Shown here in pieces: positions 18,438 to 27,789 of a stretch of DNA of 64,000 nucleotides. The translations under genes were made by a program, and so were the position numbers. Numbering within the stretch: the first letter of the stretch is position 1; every line of letters starts with the position of its first letter. The DNA comes from Alistipes timonensis JC136 (GTDB lineage: Bacteria > Bacteroidota > Bacteroidia > Bacteroidales > Rikenellaceae). The notes beneath the pieces are model-generated. The model did no database searches. It was not told where the DNA came from and was given only the letters and a program-made list of their open reading frames with translations. The stretch covers positions 124,001 to 188,000 of the forward strand of contig NZ_FNRI01000005.1 of the NCBI RefSeq assembly GCF_900107675.1. The letters are read 5' to 3'.

Positions 18438-18661
18438 GTTATTTGGATTTTGAATGCAACGATGCACTATGCGTCGCTTTCTGCTGCAAATGTATAATAC
18501 AAAATCACTGAAAAGTACACTTTTCCGGATGCCTCTCGGGAAAAATCAAACAGTTTTTTGTAAAGTATGAAAATATAATTAACTGAAAAATAACCTGTTG
18601 AAATTTTGCAAACGGAGAAAAACTTTCTGATTTCCTCATTCCTGGCAGTCCTCCGCACTCT
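18438..18661. other. AT-richer intergenic region upstream of the fimbrillin-like pseudogene
   Basis: The composition is visibly more AT-rich than the surrounding genes. It contains no convincing ORF and probably held the promoter of the pseudogene to its left. No matched -33/-7 pair was found. Confidence 0.3.
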
Positions 18662-18832
18662 CTATCGCAAGTGTCCTTCAACGACCTGCTCGTAAGCTTT
18701 CTTCAATTTATCCAAAAAGGGAGTCACTGCCGTACAGCGGTCGAGCAGCTTGGTTTTCTTTACGTAGACATCATTGATCGTTATTAAATAAAAGGTCGTC
18801 CTTAAAACATTATCTGCATACTGATTGAACAT
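18662..18832 (-). pseudogene. Small unidentified ORF, possibly the 3' part of a broken gene
   Basis: A 56-codon frame starts MFNQYADNVLRTTFYLITI and ends AYEQVVEGHLR. Just upstream, in a different frame from an ATG at 18911, is MKTLIDTRIYALLSHNESNLL, which runs into a stop at the overlap. The two pieces read like one small protein broken by a single indel. I recognise no family. It sits in the decayed gap between the PULs. Confidence 0.3.
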
Positions 18833-19011
18833 AAGCCTGGGTTAGTTCCAATAGATTCGATTCATTATGGGATAACAACGCATATATACGGGTGTCGATA
18901 AGCGTTTTCATAATTGAAAAAATTACAGACTGATTTATAATCATGCCATTGAAAAAGTAGCTTTATAACCAGGTTCGCAATTGCAAGGAATGGCTGAATT
19001 CATTTCTGCAC

Positions 19012-19039
19012 AAAAAAGCCCGCATCTATTATGCGGGCT
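19012..19039 (-). terminator. Intrinsic terminator at the 3' end of PUL 2
   Basis: A 9-bp stem (AGCCCGCAT and complement) with a five-base loop is followed, on the minus strand, by six T. It lies about 120 bases beyond the stop of the DUF2264 gene and ends the minus-strand PUL 2 transcript. Confidence 0.85.
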
Positions 19040-19157
19040 ATCAATAATAAAAGAAAAATCACTCAAATGATATAATTATCTCATTTTTGATTATTCACGA
19101 ATAGTCCGGAGTGTTATAGCAATGAACATAAGTAATGATATAGCATACCAGCTAATC

Positions 19158-20381
19158 TCACGCATCCTTCAAGGCATGGTCGCCCGGCAAGGGCTCGCCG
19201 CTCCACGCCTTGAGGTTGGTCCACGGAACGGGAGCCCCGCACCAAAACGGGTCGGAAGCCGGAAGTCCCAGCGGCAGGAAAAACGTCAGGCAATGGTACA
19301 GGCTCCCCGTGTTGACGTAGCGTTCGGCCATACCGCCCTGCCGTCCGCCGACGAAGCCCACGCGCAGCCATCCCTCGCTGTCGAAATTGTCCGGGCATTC
19401 GAGCTGCCGCCGCAGAACGGCGGTCATGGCGCACCGCACCTGGGGAGGAGGAACCTCGTCCGGAAGCGAGTGCAGCAGGGCCGACTGCCCGAGCGCATGG
19501 AACACGCCGAAACGGCAGGCCGTGATCGAACGCCCCAGCACCGGATAACTCCCGTCGGGAGCCACCATGCGTTCCAGAATGGCCGCATAACGGGTATGGC
19601 GGCGGCGTTCGGTCGCCAGCGTACAGCTGTCGGCCAGCCCGTGCCGCTCCATGACCGTCAGCACGTCCAACAGCATCGGATGGATAACGTAGCTGTTGTA
19701 ATAGTCCATGTGGAAGAACTTTCCGTCGCCGTACATCCCGTCCCCCTTGTAAAAGTCGTTCAGAAAACGGTCCGTACCGTAGCGCATGCGCGCCGTGTCG
19801 CACGACCCGGTGAGTTCGAGAAGCGCGGCTTCGACCATCGACGCGAAGAGCAGCCAGTTGGTCTCCCCGGGACGGATCGTGCGCGTCCGCTTCAGGGCGT
19901 CGGTCAGATTCGCCCGCGCCGCAGCATCGAGTTCGGTCCACAACTGCCTCTTCGCACGGAGCACGCCCTCGGCCAGGTAGGCCGCATCGACCAAAGGCTG
20001 GCGCCCGCGGTCGAAAGTCAGGTAACCGGCGTCCGAGGGATCGACGGCCCGGGAGAGCGCACGACGGGCCAGAAGACGGTATTCCGCCTGCCGGGGATCG
20101 GACTCCCCGTCCAGTTCGAGCCACGGTGCGATACCGCAAAGCGTGCGCCCGAGCGCCTCCAGACAGGCGAAATCCCGGCGTTTTCCGAGCGAGTCCGGCG
20201 ACTCGTAGGGCATCGCCTCCTTCAAGGTTCCCGCCGCCGCATGGCGCAGGACGGGATCGGCGATACGGATCATCGAAGAGAGCCACGAGGCCCGGTCGGC
20301 GGCTCCGGAAGTTTCCCGGGAGGATGAACATCCGGCCGCGAAGAGGATGCAGATCAGCATCAGAAATCGAAATCGTTTCAT
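19158..20381 (-). CDS. DUF2264-domain lipoprotein
   Basis: 407 residues; lipobox FAAGC (Cys18). The body matches the DUF2264 pattern: WLSSMIRIADPVLRH, then ALGRTLCGIAPWLEL, QPLVDAAYLAEGVL, TNWLLFASMVEAALLE and GDGMYGDGKFFHMDYYNSY. The predicted fold is an (alpha/alpha) barrel related to GH105/GH88-type or lyase-like proteins; the biochemical activity is not established. It is the last gene of the PUL 2 minus-strand series, four bases after the acyltransferase stop. Location after a sulfatase and acyltransferase suggests a role in glycan processing at the periplasm or cell surface. Confidence 0.85.
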   Translation of the reverse strand: MKRFRFLMLICILFAAGCSSSRETSGAADRASWLSSMIRIADPVLRHAAAGTLKEAMPYESPDSLGKRRDFACLEALGRTLCGIAPWLELDGESDPRQAEYRLLARRALSRAVDPSDAGYLTFDRGRQPLVDAAYLAEGVLRAKRQLWTELDAAARANLTDALKRTRTIRPGETNWLLFASMVEAALLELTGSCDTARMRYGTDRFLNDFYKGDGMYGDGKFFHMDYYNSYVIHPMLLDVLTVMERHGLADSCTLATERRRHTRYAAILERMVAPDGSYPVLGRSITACRFGVFHALGQSALLHSLPDEVPPPQVRCAMTAVLRRQLECPDNFDSEGWLRVGFVGGRQGGMAERYVNTGSLYHCLTFFLPLGLPASDPFWCGAPVPWTNLKAWSGEPLPGDHALKDA

Positions 20382-20385
20382 GGAA

Positions 20386-21441
20386 TCAGTCTTTCAGGTA
20401 TTTCAGGAATTTCGAGCCATAACGTTTTTCGCACATCCCGACGATGCGGGACTGGATCAGGCAAAGCGTCAGGGCTATCGCATAAATGAGCAGGAACCGG
20501 AATCCCCACCAGACATCGGTCATCGAAGTCTTGATCAGCCGGGCGAAGGGAATGTGCCACAGATAGAGCCAGATGGTGTTCCGTCCGATGAACAGCGCCG
20601 GACGGCACGCGAGCAGAGGGCTCCAGTATTTCCGCAGGCCCCACAGCAGCAGGCTCACGGTCGTTCCCCACAGCAGGAAATAGGCCCGCGGGGGATATTT
20701 GTAGGGCTGCATCCGCAGCCACGTTCCCGTCGAATCCGCCATGACCGCCGCCGCACAAACCATCGCCGTCAGGAAGATCCCGCAAAACCACAGGCTCCGG
20801 CGCCGGTCGGCATACCGCATGCGGACGCCCGCCAGGAACGGAATGGAATACCCCACGGCGTAGAGCAGCCAGTCATCGACCAGAAATCCGAGATGCAGCG
20901 GTTTGAGCCACCCCGTCAGCAAAGCCTGCAAACCGAACAAGGCCGCCAGCAGAGCGATGAATCCCCGGTCGTCACGCACGGCCCGCACCAAACGCAGCAG
21001 CGGCGGAGTCAGCAGCATGACAATCAGAAAGACGCGGAAAATCCAGACATAATTGATGCTCGGCTTCAACCGCAGCAGATACGTGCCCACGACTTTGCGC
21101 GCGGCGAACCACTCCACGGCCCCGCATTCGGAGAGCAGCCACATGACCAGAAAATAAACGGTCAGAAAGAGGTAAAGCGGGATCAGCAGCCGCCCGAGCC
21201 GTTTGCGGACGAACGAGGCATAGCCGACGACCTGCCGTCCGGAGTAAGAGAGTCCCGAAACGAATATCATCAGCGGCACGTCGAACGAACGCAGCTGGAA
21301 CAGAGCCGCGGGAGGCCCGATATGGGCCAGAAAAATCATCGAGATCCCTATGAACCGGAGCAAATCGACTGCCGGATCGCGCAGGGCGGCCGGATGCGGC
21401 TGCAACGGAGCGCCGCCGTTCATCGCATCATTCGTTCTCAT
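20386..21441 (-). CDS. Acyltransferase 3 family membrane protein
   Basis: 351 residues from the ATG at 21441, which overlaps the end of the sulfatase gene by 14 bases and so suggests translational coupling; an upstream in-frame extension would lie inside the sulfatase gene and is not needed. About ten hydrophobic helices are visible (LLRFIGISMIFLAHIG, LLIPLYLFLTVYFLVMWLL, VWIFRVFLIVMLLTPPLL and others). The FIGRNTIWLYLWHIPF segment is typical of integral-membrane O-acyltransferases (Acyl_transf_3). Such enzymes acetylate sugars or peptidoglycan; its presence in a catabolic cluster is unusual and its acceptor is unknown. Confidence 0.85.
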   Translation of the reverse strand: MRTNDAMNGGAPLQPHPAALRDPAVDLLRFIGISMIFLAHIGPPAALFQLRSFDVPLMIFVSGLSYSGRQVVGYASFVRKRLGRLLIPLYLFLTVYFLVMWLLSECGAVEWFAARKVVGTYLLRLKPSINYVWIFRVFLIVMLLTPPLLRLVRAVRDDRGFIALLAALFGLQALLTGWLKPLHLGFLVDDWLLYAVGYSIPFLAGVRMRYADRRRSLWFCGIFLTAMVCAAAVMADSTGTWLRMQPYKYPPRAYFLLWGTTVSLLLWGLRKYWSPLLACRPALFIGRNTIWLYLWHIPFARLIKTSMTDVWWGFRFLLIYAIALTLCLIQSRIVGMCEKRYGSKFLKYLKD

Positions 21442-22969
21442 CGTTCTTCGCTTTTTCGATCCGCATGCGGAATTTGGGATTCTCCGGCTCCTCGTGCGAC
21501 GAGAAGACATACGACCACATGCGCTCCACGATCTCAGGATGCTCGGCGGCTATGTCGTGCATCTCGCGCGGATCGTCGGCCAGGTTGAACAGTTCCATCT
21601 GCCGGGGACCCGCATGGACCCGGCGGAGCAGCCCTTTCCAGTCACCCCAGCGCACCGCCACCCATCCGTTGCTTCCGGGAAACTCCCAATAGAGGTATTC
21701 GTGCTGCCGCTGCGTGTCCCCGCGGCCGTCGAGGAGCGGCCGGAACGAAATGCCGTCGGTCCGAGGCGTGCGGACGCCGGCCAGATCGCAGAGCGTAGGC
21801 ATCACGTCGGGGAAATAACCGATCCGGTCGCTGACGCGCGGACGCAGCCTATCGCCCCAGACCACGATGAAGGGGATGCGGATGCCCCCTTCGCGGAGCG
21901 ACGACTTACCCCACCCCTTGCCGCAGCGAAAAGGCCGTGCGCTGTCGAACCACTCGCTCGACGAACAGGAGTTCGACGCCGGACCGTTGTCGCTGGTAAT
22001 GACGATAAGCGTATTGTCGCGGATACCCAGCCGGTCGAGCTCCGCCACCAGGCCCCCGATCTGACGGTCGAAATAGGTGATCATCGCCGCATAAGTCGCA
22101 TGGGGCCAACGGGAGGGATAGTATCCCCGGCCCTCGATCGGACTCTCATCGCCGAATTTATCGACATAATAACGCACGTCGGCGTCGGGAGCCTGCATCG
22201 GGCTGTGCGGAAGCGGCGTGGTCCACATCAGGAAGAACGGACGATCCCGGTTCTCGCGCACGAACGACAACACCCGGTCGTACATCAGATCGGGGCTGTA
22301 CTCCGTCTGCGTGTACTTGTCGTAACTGTGCGGATCGAGTGGATCGGCGCCCTCGTCGAGCGGGGTTCCCGGAGCCACGAGCCGGTTGCCGAGATAAAAC
22401 CGCCGGTCGTTCTGCCAGAGGAACGGCGGGTAATAGGTGTGCGCCTGCCGCTGGCAGATACATCCGAAATAGGTGTCGAAACCCATCTTGCCGGGTGTGC
22501 TTTCGGTCGCAGGTCCCCCGACGCCCCACTTGCCGATCATGGCCGTGGCATAGCCGGCATCGCGCAACACCGTGCCCAGCGTCGGGGTTCCGGCCTTCAT
22601 CGGAGCCTGGCCCTCGAGCGTCGAATCGCGCAGCATGGCTTCGTGGTTCCAGACGTCGCCGCGCCACTCCATCTCGTCGTTGGCGCGGATTTCGGCGTGG
22701 CCGCTGTGACGCCCCGTCAACAGCCCGCAACGGGCCGGGGAGGAGAGCGGCGCCGAGGTGTACATCTGTGTGAAACGGATGCCGCGCGCACTCAACGAAT
22801 CAATGTTCGGAGTCTCGATCTTCTGCTGTCCGTAACAGCCGAAATCGCCGTAGCCGGCATCGTCCATCAGGATAAAGACGATGTTCGGGCGCGGAGGCGC
22901 ATCATCTGCACATCCGCACAGACAGAACGGCGGCAGCATAAAAGACAACAACGCATTACAGGTCTTCAT
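21428..22969 (-). CDS. S-type arylsulfatase lipoprotein
   Basis: 513 residues; lipobox CLCGC (Cys20). The sulfatase core is complete: PNIVFILMDDAGYGD with metal-binding Asp36/Asp37, the modification motif S76-S-P-A-R80 followed by CGLLTGR, GKWGVGG, and TSDNGP for metal binding. The first motif residue is Ser, so formylglycine must be made by the anaerobic radical-SAM maturase, which is not in this window. The enzyme should remove a sulfate ester from a glycan. It is preceded by its own promoter at 23042-23073 and starts the sulfatase-acyltransferase-DUF2264 transcript. Confidence 0.93.
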   Translation of the reverse strand: MKTCNALLSFMLPPFCLCGCADDAPPRPNIVFILMDDAGYGDFGCYGQQKIETPNIDSLSARGIRFTQMYTSAPLSSPARCGLLTGRHSGHAEIRANDEMEWRGDVWNHEAMLRDSTLEGQAPMKAGTPTLGTVLRDAGYATAMIGKWGVGGPATESTPGKMGFDTYFGCICQRQAHTYYPPFLWQNDRRFYLGNRLVAPGTPLDEGADPLDPHSYDKYTQTEYSPDLMYDRVLSFVRENRDRPFFLMWTTPLPHSPMQAPDADVRYYVDKFGDESPIEGRGYYPSRWPHATYAAMITYFDRQIGGLVAELDRLGIRDNTLIVITSDNGPASNSCSSSEWFDSARPFRCGKGWGKSSLREGGIRIPFIVVWGDRLRPRVSDRIGYFPDVMPTLCDLAGVRTPRTDGISFRPLLDGRGDTQRQHEYLYWEFPGSNGWVAVRWGDWKGLLRRVHAGPRQMELFNLADDPREMHDIAAEHPEIVERMWSYVFSSHEEPENPKFRMRIEKAKNDENE

Positions 22970-23041
22970 ATCGCATGGTCAGTTTATTTCGATCCGCAGA
23001 TCAGTTTTTACTTCCATAGTATTATCTTCGATCAACCATTG

Positions 23042-23073
23042 CAAATAAAGCACGAAAAGGCCGTAAAAACAAA
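23042..23073 (-). promoter_or_regulatory. Bacteroidetes-type promoter upstream of the sulfatase gene
   Basis: On the minus strand, TTTG (-33), exactly 20 bases, then TTTATTTG (-7-like), about 70 bases before the sulfatase ATG. The same arrangement and about 100 bases of flanking sequence recur at 40040-40071 ahead of GH88, which strengthens the call and suggests a shared regulator. Confidence 0.65.
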
Positions 23074-23165
23074 CAGACGAAAGCCAAAACATTTAAAAAG
23101 AAATTATAATGCAATCTTTTTATACTATAATGCAAATTTTTTTCGGGCTTCATCCCGAATTTATA

Positions 23166-24035
23166 TCAATCGTTCGAACATCGAAACCAGGCGGCGACCG
23201 GGTAATGGTCCGAAATATAGGGGGCACCATAATCGCCTGTCAACGTTCGAAATTCGATGGCACGGCAACCCTTCCCGGCAAAAAAGATATGGTCGAGCCA
23301 GTTCGGAGCCGATTTGCGGCCATAGCCGTTCCATGAGGGTTTATCGTCTGTCAACGGAGCTTCGGCACGTGCATCCGCCATGCAGGCGTGCAGCGGAGCG
23401 AAGCAGGCATCCGTCGTGCGGGAATTGAAATCCGCCGTAAGAATAACGGGTGTTTCCTTGGTATTTATCCCGCCGATACGTGCGGCAATCAGTTTCAGAG
23501 ACTCAGCACGCGCCGTTTTGCCGATGTGGTCGAGGTGCGTATTGAAAAAATAAAACCGCTGTCCCGAAGCCCTGCAACGGAACAATCCCCACGTACAGGT
23601 ACGGTTGCAATAGGCGTCCCAGCCTTTCGAAACCGAATCAGGAACCTCCGATAGCCAGAAAGTACCCCGATCCAACAGTTCTACTTCGGACTCGCGCCAA
23701 AACACCGCCATCGTCTCCTCGGCGGGATACTCCCCCGTTTCGGAGGGGACCTTTCCCGAATCGCGGCCGACGCCGTACCATGCATAACCCGGACAGTTTG
23801 CCGCCAAAAATCTGAGCTGGTGGGGCTGCGCTTCCTGCAACCCCACTAACGTCGGCTGTTCACGGCGAATCATCTCGGCGGCAGCCTGTCTGCGGTTCTC
23901 CCAACGATCGTTGCCGTCCAGTTCGCTGTCGAGCCGGACATTGAATGAAACTACACCGATTTCAGTTTCCCGGTTACCGCCTTCGCACGCCGCAAGACTC
24001 AGGCAGAAACCTGCCAATACCAATTTCCAATTCAT
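23166..24035 (-). CDS. Endonuclease/exonuclease/phosphatase (EEP) family lipoprotein 1
   Basis: 289 residues; lipobox SLAAC (Cys17). All EEP motifs are visible in order: VVSFNVR, VGLQEAQ (Glu), FFNTHLD (His/Asp), LTADFNS (Asp-Asn) and YISDHYPVAAWF (Asp-His). The family uses metal ions to cut phosphodiester or phosphomonoester bonds. The substrate of PUL-encoded members is unproven; a glycan-linked phosphate is possible. It is one of three such genes in this PUL and is separated from the heparinase-like gene by 13 bases. Confidence 0.88.
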   Translation of the reverse strand: MNWKLVLAGFCLSLAACEGGNRETEIGVVSFNVRLDSELDGNDRWENRRQAAAEMIRREQPTLVGLQEAQPHQLRFLAANCPGYAWYGVGRDSGKVPSETGEYPAEETMAVFWRESEVELLDRGTFWLSEVPDSVSKGWDAYCNRTCTWGLFRCRASGQRFYFFNTHLDHIGKTARAESLKLIAARIGGINTKETPVILTADFNSRTTDACFAPLHACMADARAEAPLTDDKPSWNGYGRKSAPNWLDHIFFAGKGCRAIEFRTLTGDYGAPYISDHYPVAAWFRCSND

Positions 24036-24048
24036 AGATACATTCGTT

Positions 24049-25872
24049 TTAAAGATTACGGGGAATCAGCCGGACCCGCAGCTCCCGGCGCTGCCCGGCG
24101 GGAATCTCCGTTTCGAAGCCCACATGCACGGTGCCCGGATTCGGAGCGTCCCAATCATTGGGTGGATCGTTGGACAGAACGCGCATCCGGACCCGGCAGC
24201 CCGGGGCGTCGGCCACGAGCGTCATTCGCTTACCGTTCTGCGTCAGTTCGATCCGGTTGCGGCCCGTCACGACGGCCTGGGCCGGCGTGCACATCGTCCA
24301 TTCGACGCGGACCGGCATATCGCCCGTTTCAATACGGTCGCAGACAAACAGATAACGATCGCGCTCGACCGTAACGGTCCGCTGTGCGCAGCGGAGCCCT
24401 TCACCAAGAACTTCGGTCAGGTCGATCACGGCTCCGTGGCTCCCGTGTGACCCGATCGTGTCGACTATCGGTGCAAACCCGCGTATCTGATGATGACAGC
24501 CGTTGATAGTCAGCGTGTTGTGCGACGAATTTCCGATCCGGAACACCTCCCAGCGTTTGCTCTCCGGCTTCTTGCTCCACAGGTCGATGCCCCGGCTTTC
24601 GAGCGAATAATAGTTCTGCATGCCCAGATCCATCGCCCAGCGTTCGCCCAGCGCGTCGAACACGAACGAACCGGCATCCATATGCGCGTGCGAAGTCGCA
24701 GCCGAACCGCCCTTGACGCCCAAATAGAGATCGTCCGGAGAGTTCCAGCCCGACCGGTAAATGTAAACCGGGGTCTTGCCGCGGTTGAACCATGTGTGTC
24801 GTGCCGGTTCACGCACGGACGACCAGTCTACCCCGGCAGCGTAGAGCAGCAGCGTAGGCAGTAAGCGGTGGTCCGTGAAGTCCGTTTGGGGGCCTTCGCC
24901 GCCGGGCAGGTAGTTCCACAACAGCGAACAGTCTCCGGTCCGCCGGGCGAACCAGGGAAACATGACTTGCACGAAGGCCCGCGGCGGCGCATCGGAGAAG
25001 TTGAACGAATAGCCGCACGGACCGGTCATGAACTGCATGAACCGGGCCGATGCCAGAAACCCTTCACTCGCTGAAAGCCCTCCGTCATGCCCCAACGCGC
25101 TTTCGAGCGCCGCAATCAGCATGACCTCGAAGCCGGTGCCGTAGCCCCAGTAGTTGTACCCCTCGGGATACCCTCCGTCGGGTGCGTAAACGGTCATGGC
25201 CCGGGGATTGCTCTCCATACATTTCTCGACGATCTCCCGGCACTGCTCGGGAAACTCTTCGTAGATCGCCAGCGCCCCGTACACCAGTCCGGCATTGCAG
25301 ACCTGGTTCCAGTTGTTCGTCCGCTTGTAACACTTGTCGCCGTATTTAGGAATGGCCGTCGGAGCGAATCCCTTCTCCACGATGGCCCGGCATATGCGGG
25401 CACGCATTTCGCCCGGAAGCCGGTCGTAGAGCCAGTCGTAGCCGATCGCCAGCCCAAGCACCATCTCGCCCACGTCGAGAAAATGGATGGGATTCCAGTC
25501 CTCGAAAGTGCACACCGCCTCCATCTCCCGCACGGCCCCCGCATAGTAGCGTTCATCGCCGCTCATGCGGTAAGCATAGGCGAGGTAGTAAATGCGCTTG
25601 AGCGCCAGTCTCGACACATCCAGCAGCCTGCGCCCCGTCTTGATCCGTTCGACGGGAGGTTCGGAAAGCGTCGCGTCGCAAAATGCGAACAACCGGGACT
25701 GAATCCAGGCCAGAGCCGGCACTTGCTCCGCGGCGGCTTTGACCGCCGCTTCGTCCACCGACGGCAACAACAGCCGCGGATGCGGCGCGATGGCGTCGTA
25801 ATCGAAATGCTGCCCCCGGACAGCAACCGCCGTCCAAAGTAACAGGACCGACAATACAATCTTACTTTTCAT
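24049..25872 (-). CDS. Heparinase II/III-like polysaccharide lyase, secreted
   Basis: 607 residues from the ATG at 25872 (another ATG lies two codons upstream), with a signal peptide ending AVRGQ. The N-terminal (alpha/alpha) barrel includes HPRLLLPS, FLDVGEMVLGLAIGYDWLYDRL and NNWNQVCNAGLVYGAL. The C-terminal heparinase II/III beta-sandwich contains GSAATSHAHMDAGSFVFDA, the usual His-containing active-site stretch, and FRIGNSSHNTLTINGCHH. Relatives depolymerise uronic-acid polysaccharides by beta-elimination and give unsaturated products, the substrate type of the GH88 enzyme at the start of this cluster. The exact PL family cannot be fixed by eye. Confidence 0.87.
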   Translation of the reverse strand: MKSKIVLSVLLLWTAVAVRGQHFDYDAIAPHPRLLLPSVDEAAVKAAAEQVPALAWIQSRLFAFCDATLSEPPVERIKTGRRLLDVSRLALKRIYYLAYAYRMSGDERYYAGAVREMEAVCTFEDWNPIHFLDVGEMVLGLAIGYDWLYDRLPGEMRARICRAIVEKGFAPTAIPKYGDKCYKRTNNWNQVCNAGLVYGALAIYEEFPEQCREIVEKCMESNPRAMTVYAPDGGYPEGYNYWGYGTGFEVMLIAALESALGHDGGLSASEGFLASARFMQFMTGPCGYSFNFSDAPPRAFVQVMFPWFARRTGDCSLLWNYLPGGEGPQTDFTDHRLLPTLLLYAAGVDWSSVREPARHTWFNRGKTPVYIYRSGWNSPDDLYLGVKGGSAATSHAHMDAGSFVFDALGERWAMDLGMQNYYSLESRGIDLWSKKPESKRWEVFRIGNSSHNTLTINGCHHQIRGFAPIVDTIGSHGSHGAVIDLTEVLGEGLRCAQRTVTVERDRYLFVCDRIETGDMPVRVEWTMCTPAQAVVTGRNRIELTQNGKRMTLVADAPGCRVRMRVLSNDPPNDWDAPNPGTVHVGFETEIPAGQRRELRVRLIPRNL

Positions 25873-25879
25873 GATCAAC

Positions 25880-26809
25880 TTATTTTTGTAATCCGAAGAG
25901 TGCTTTTACAGGATAATGGTCGGAAATATAAGGTGCTCCGTAATCATCCGTCAGTACCCGGAACTGGCGCGCGACGCAACGTCCCGAAAGAAAGAACACG
26001 TGGTCGTATTTCTTCGACCCTGTGGCCTGCCCGTAATCGTTCCATGTCGCACGATTGTCAGAGAGCGTCGCTGCGGCCCGAGCGTCGGACAGATAGGCCA
26101 GCAGCGGCGCAAACGCGGCCTCGTCGGTTTCGGCATTGAAATCGCCCGTAAGGAACGCCGGCTGGCGTTTGTCGTTGATGCGTTTCATGTTGGCGATCAG
26201 GATGCCGATCTGTTCGCCGCGCGGAATAGTTTCAGTAGCCAGATGCGTGTTGAAAAAGTAAAACCTCGTCCCCGTCGCGCGGAGCCGGAACAGCCCCCAG
26301 GTGCAGGTGCGGCGATAGTCCGCCGAAGGCAGTTTCGACACCTCGCCGGGAGTCTCCGACAGCCAGAACGTCCCCTTGTCGAGCAGTTCGGCTTCGGATT
26401 CGCGCCAGAATATCGCCATCGTCTCTTCACGCGCGTAAGCATCGGTCTCGGGCGGCGGCGTTCCCGTATCGCGCCCCAGACCATACCACGCATAGTCGGT
26501 GCAGCTGCGCGCCAGCCAGGTGATCTGATGCGCCTGCGCCTCCTGAAGCCCCATCACGATCGGTTTTTCACGTTGCAGCATGTTGACGGCCGCCGCACGG
26601 CGTTCGCTCCACCGGTTCGCTCCGTCCTGCGCGCTGTTGTCCACGCGGATATTGAACGACACGACGCTCACGTCCGCATACTCCGGCTGCGGACTGCCGC
26701 CGCCGGAACCGCCCTGCGGCCCGTCGTCCGCCGGCCGCCCGTCGTCGGACGAGCAGCCGGAAGACAGAAAAAGGGCCAGAAGCGGAAAAATCAAAATCTT
26801 GAGTACCAT
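25880..26809 (-). CDS. EEP family lipoprotein 2
   Basis: 309 residues; lipobox SSGC (Cys19), followed by a Gly/Ser/Asp-rich linker. The motifs VVSFNIR, MGLQEAQ, TGDFNAE and YISDHYPVKALF are present. The central motif reads FFNTHLATE, so the Asp that usually follows THL is Ala here, a possible change in activity or specificity. It is more similar to EEP 1 than to EEP 3 (shared DYAWYGLGRDTG and AREETMAIFWRESEAELLD). It is seven bases from the heparinase-like start. Confidence 0.87.
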   Translation of the reverse strand: MVLKILIFPLLALFLSSGCSSDDGRPADDGPQGGSGGGSPQPEYADVSVVSFNIRVDNSAQDGANRWSERRAAAVNMLQREKPIVMGLQEAQAHQITWLARSCTDYAWYGLGRDTGTPPPETDAYAREETMAIFWRESEAELLDKGTFWLSETPGEVSKLPSADYRRTCTWGLFRLRATGTRFYFFNTHLATETIPRGEQIGILIANMKRINDKRQPAFLTGDFNAETDEAAFAPLLAYLSDARAAATLSDNRATWNDYGQATGSKKYDHVFFLSGRCVARQFRVLTDDYGAPYISDHYPVKALFGLQK

Positions 26810-26820
26810 ACCGCCGAAAA

Positions 26821-27765
26821 TCAGTAACGGAACACCGCATAGCTCGGCCAGTGGTCCGAGACGTAGGGAACATCGTCGAAATACTGCTGCGTCACCACGT
26901 AATAGGCGTCGATCTTGAGCGAGAAATTCGAGAACCAGATGTGGTCGATATACGAAGCGCTCGTCGTTCCGTAGTGGTTGTTCGTCGCTGTATTGAGATC
27001 GCCGACGGGTGCCTGCTCACGGGCCAGGAGGTAGGAATCGCGCACGGACGTGTCGTAGAAAATCGAGTTTTGCGCGTTCGCGTTGAAGTCCGCGGTCATA
27101 AACGTCGGGAGATTCTCCTTGTTGTAAAAGGCGATCCGTGCGAGGATGATCTCCAATTCTTTCTTGCGTACCGCATCGCTCTTGGTATCCAGGTGGGTGT
27201 TGAGCATGAAGACGTGTCGTTTGTTCTCGTTGAGTTCGAATTCGGCCCACGTGGCGCCCCGGACATAGCTGGCTCCCAGCGCAGGCGTTTCGAGCGGTTC
27301 GTCGGGCGTCTCGGAGAGCGAGAACACGCCCCAGCGGACGAGCGACACCTCCGACGGGCGGTAGAAGATGCCGACGACCTGGCCGTTCTTCACGGGAGGT
27401 TCGCTCCAGTCGGTGATCGGCTTGCCAACGCACTCGTACCCCTCGTCGGCCAGCGTCTCCTTCAGATAATCCCACTGTCCGCGCAGATAGGCTTCCTGCA
27501 CTCCGCACAGCGTCGGACGCTTGTCCTTAAACACGGCGGCTACGGCTTTTTTCCGCACGTTCCAGTCCTTGAACGAACCGTCGTTGTCCGTCGAGTTGAC
27601 CCTGACGTTGAAAGTCATCACCCGGAACTCCTGTTCGGGCAGACGGTCCTGTCCGGGGTCCAGACCTTCCAAATCGGGGAATTCCGGCTCCCCAGCGTCG
27701 GAGCACCCCGTCCATCCGGAAACGGCAGGGAGCAGGAAAATCAATATCCATATCAGTCTTTTCAT
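26821..27765 (-). CDS. EEP family lipoprotein 3
   Basis: 314 residues; signal ending GWTGC (Cys21), a weaker lipobox. Complete EEP motifs: VMTFNVRV, GVQEAY, MLNTHLDTK, MTADFNANA, and VSDHWPSYAVF. It is the most divergent of the three EEP paralogues (for example SYIDHIWFSNFSL in place of the DHIFF/DHVFF loop), which argues for different substrates rather than simple dosage. It is 11 bases upstream of EEP 2 and 24 bases after the DUF1735-like gene. Confidence 0.87.
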   Translation of the reverse strand: MKRLIWILIFLLPAVSGWTGCSDAGEPEFPDLEGLDPGQDRLPEQEFRVMTFNVRVNSTDNDGSFKDWNVRKKAVAAVFKDKRPTLCGVQEAYLRGQWDYLKETLADEGYECVGKPITDWSEPPVKNGQVVGIFYRPSEVSLVRWGVFSLSETPDEPLETPALGASYVRGATWAEFELNENKRHVFMLNTHLDTKSDAVRKKELEIILARIAFYNKENLPTFMTADFNANAQNSIFYDTSVRDSYLLAREQAPVGDLNTATNNHYGTTSASYIDHIWFSNFSLKIDAYYVVTQQYFDDVPYVSDHWPSYAVFRY

Positions 27766-27789
27766 AACAGCGATTTTCTATGTTTGATA

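Noticed and set aside
18467..18658. 63-codon minus-strand ORF upstream of the fimbrillin-like pseudogene
   Set aside because: Lies in AT-rich promoter-like DNA and lacks protein character.
19122..20327. Long plus-strand frame opposite the DUF2264 gene
   Set aside because: No signal, motif or coherent protein character; the minus-strand lipoprotein has clear family motifs.
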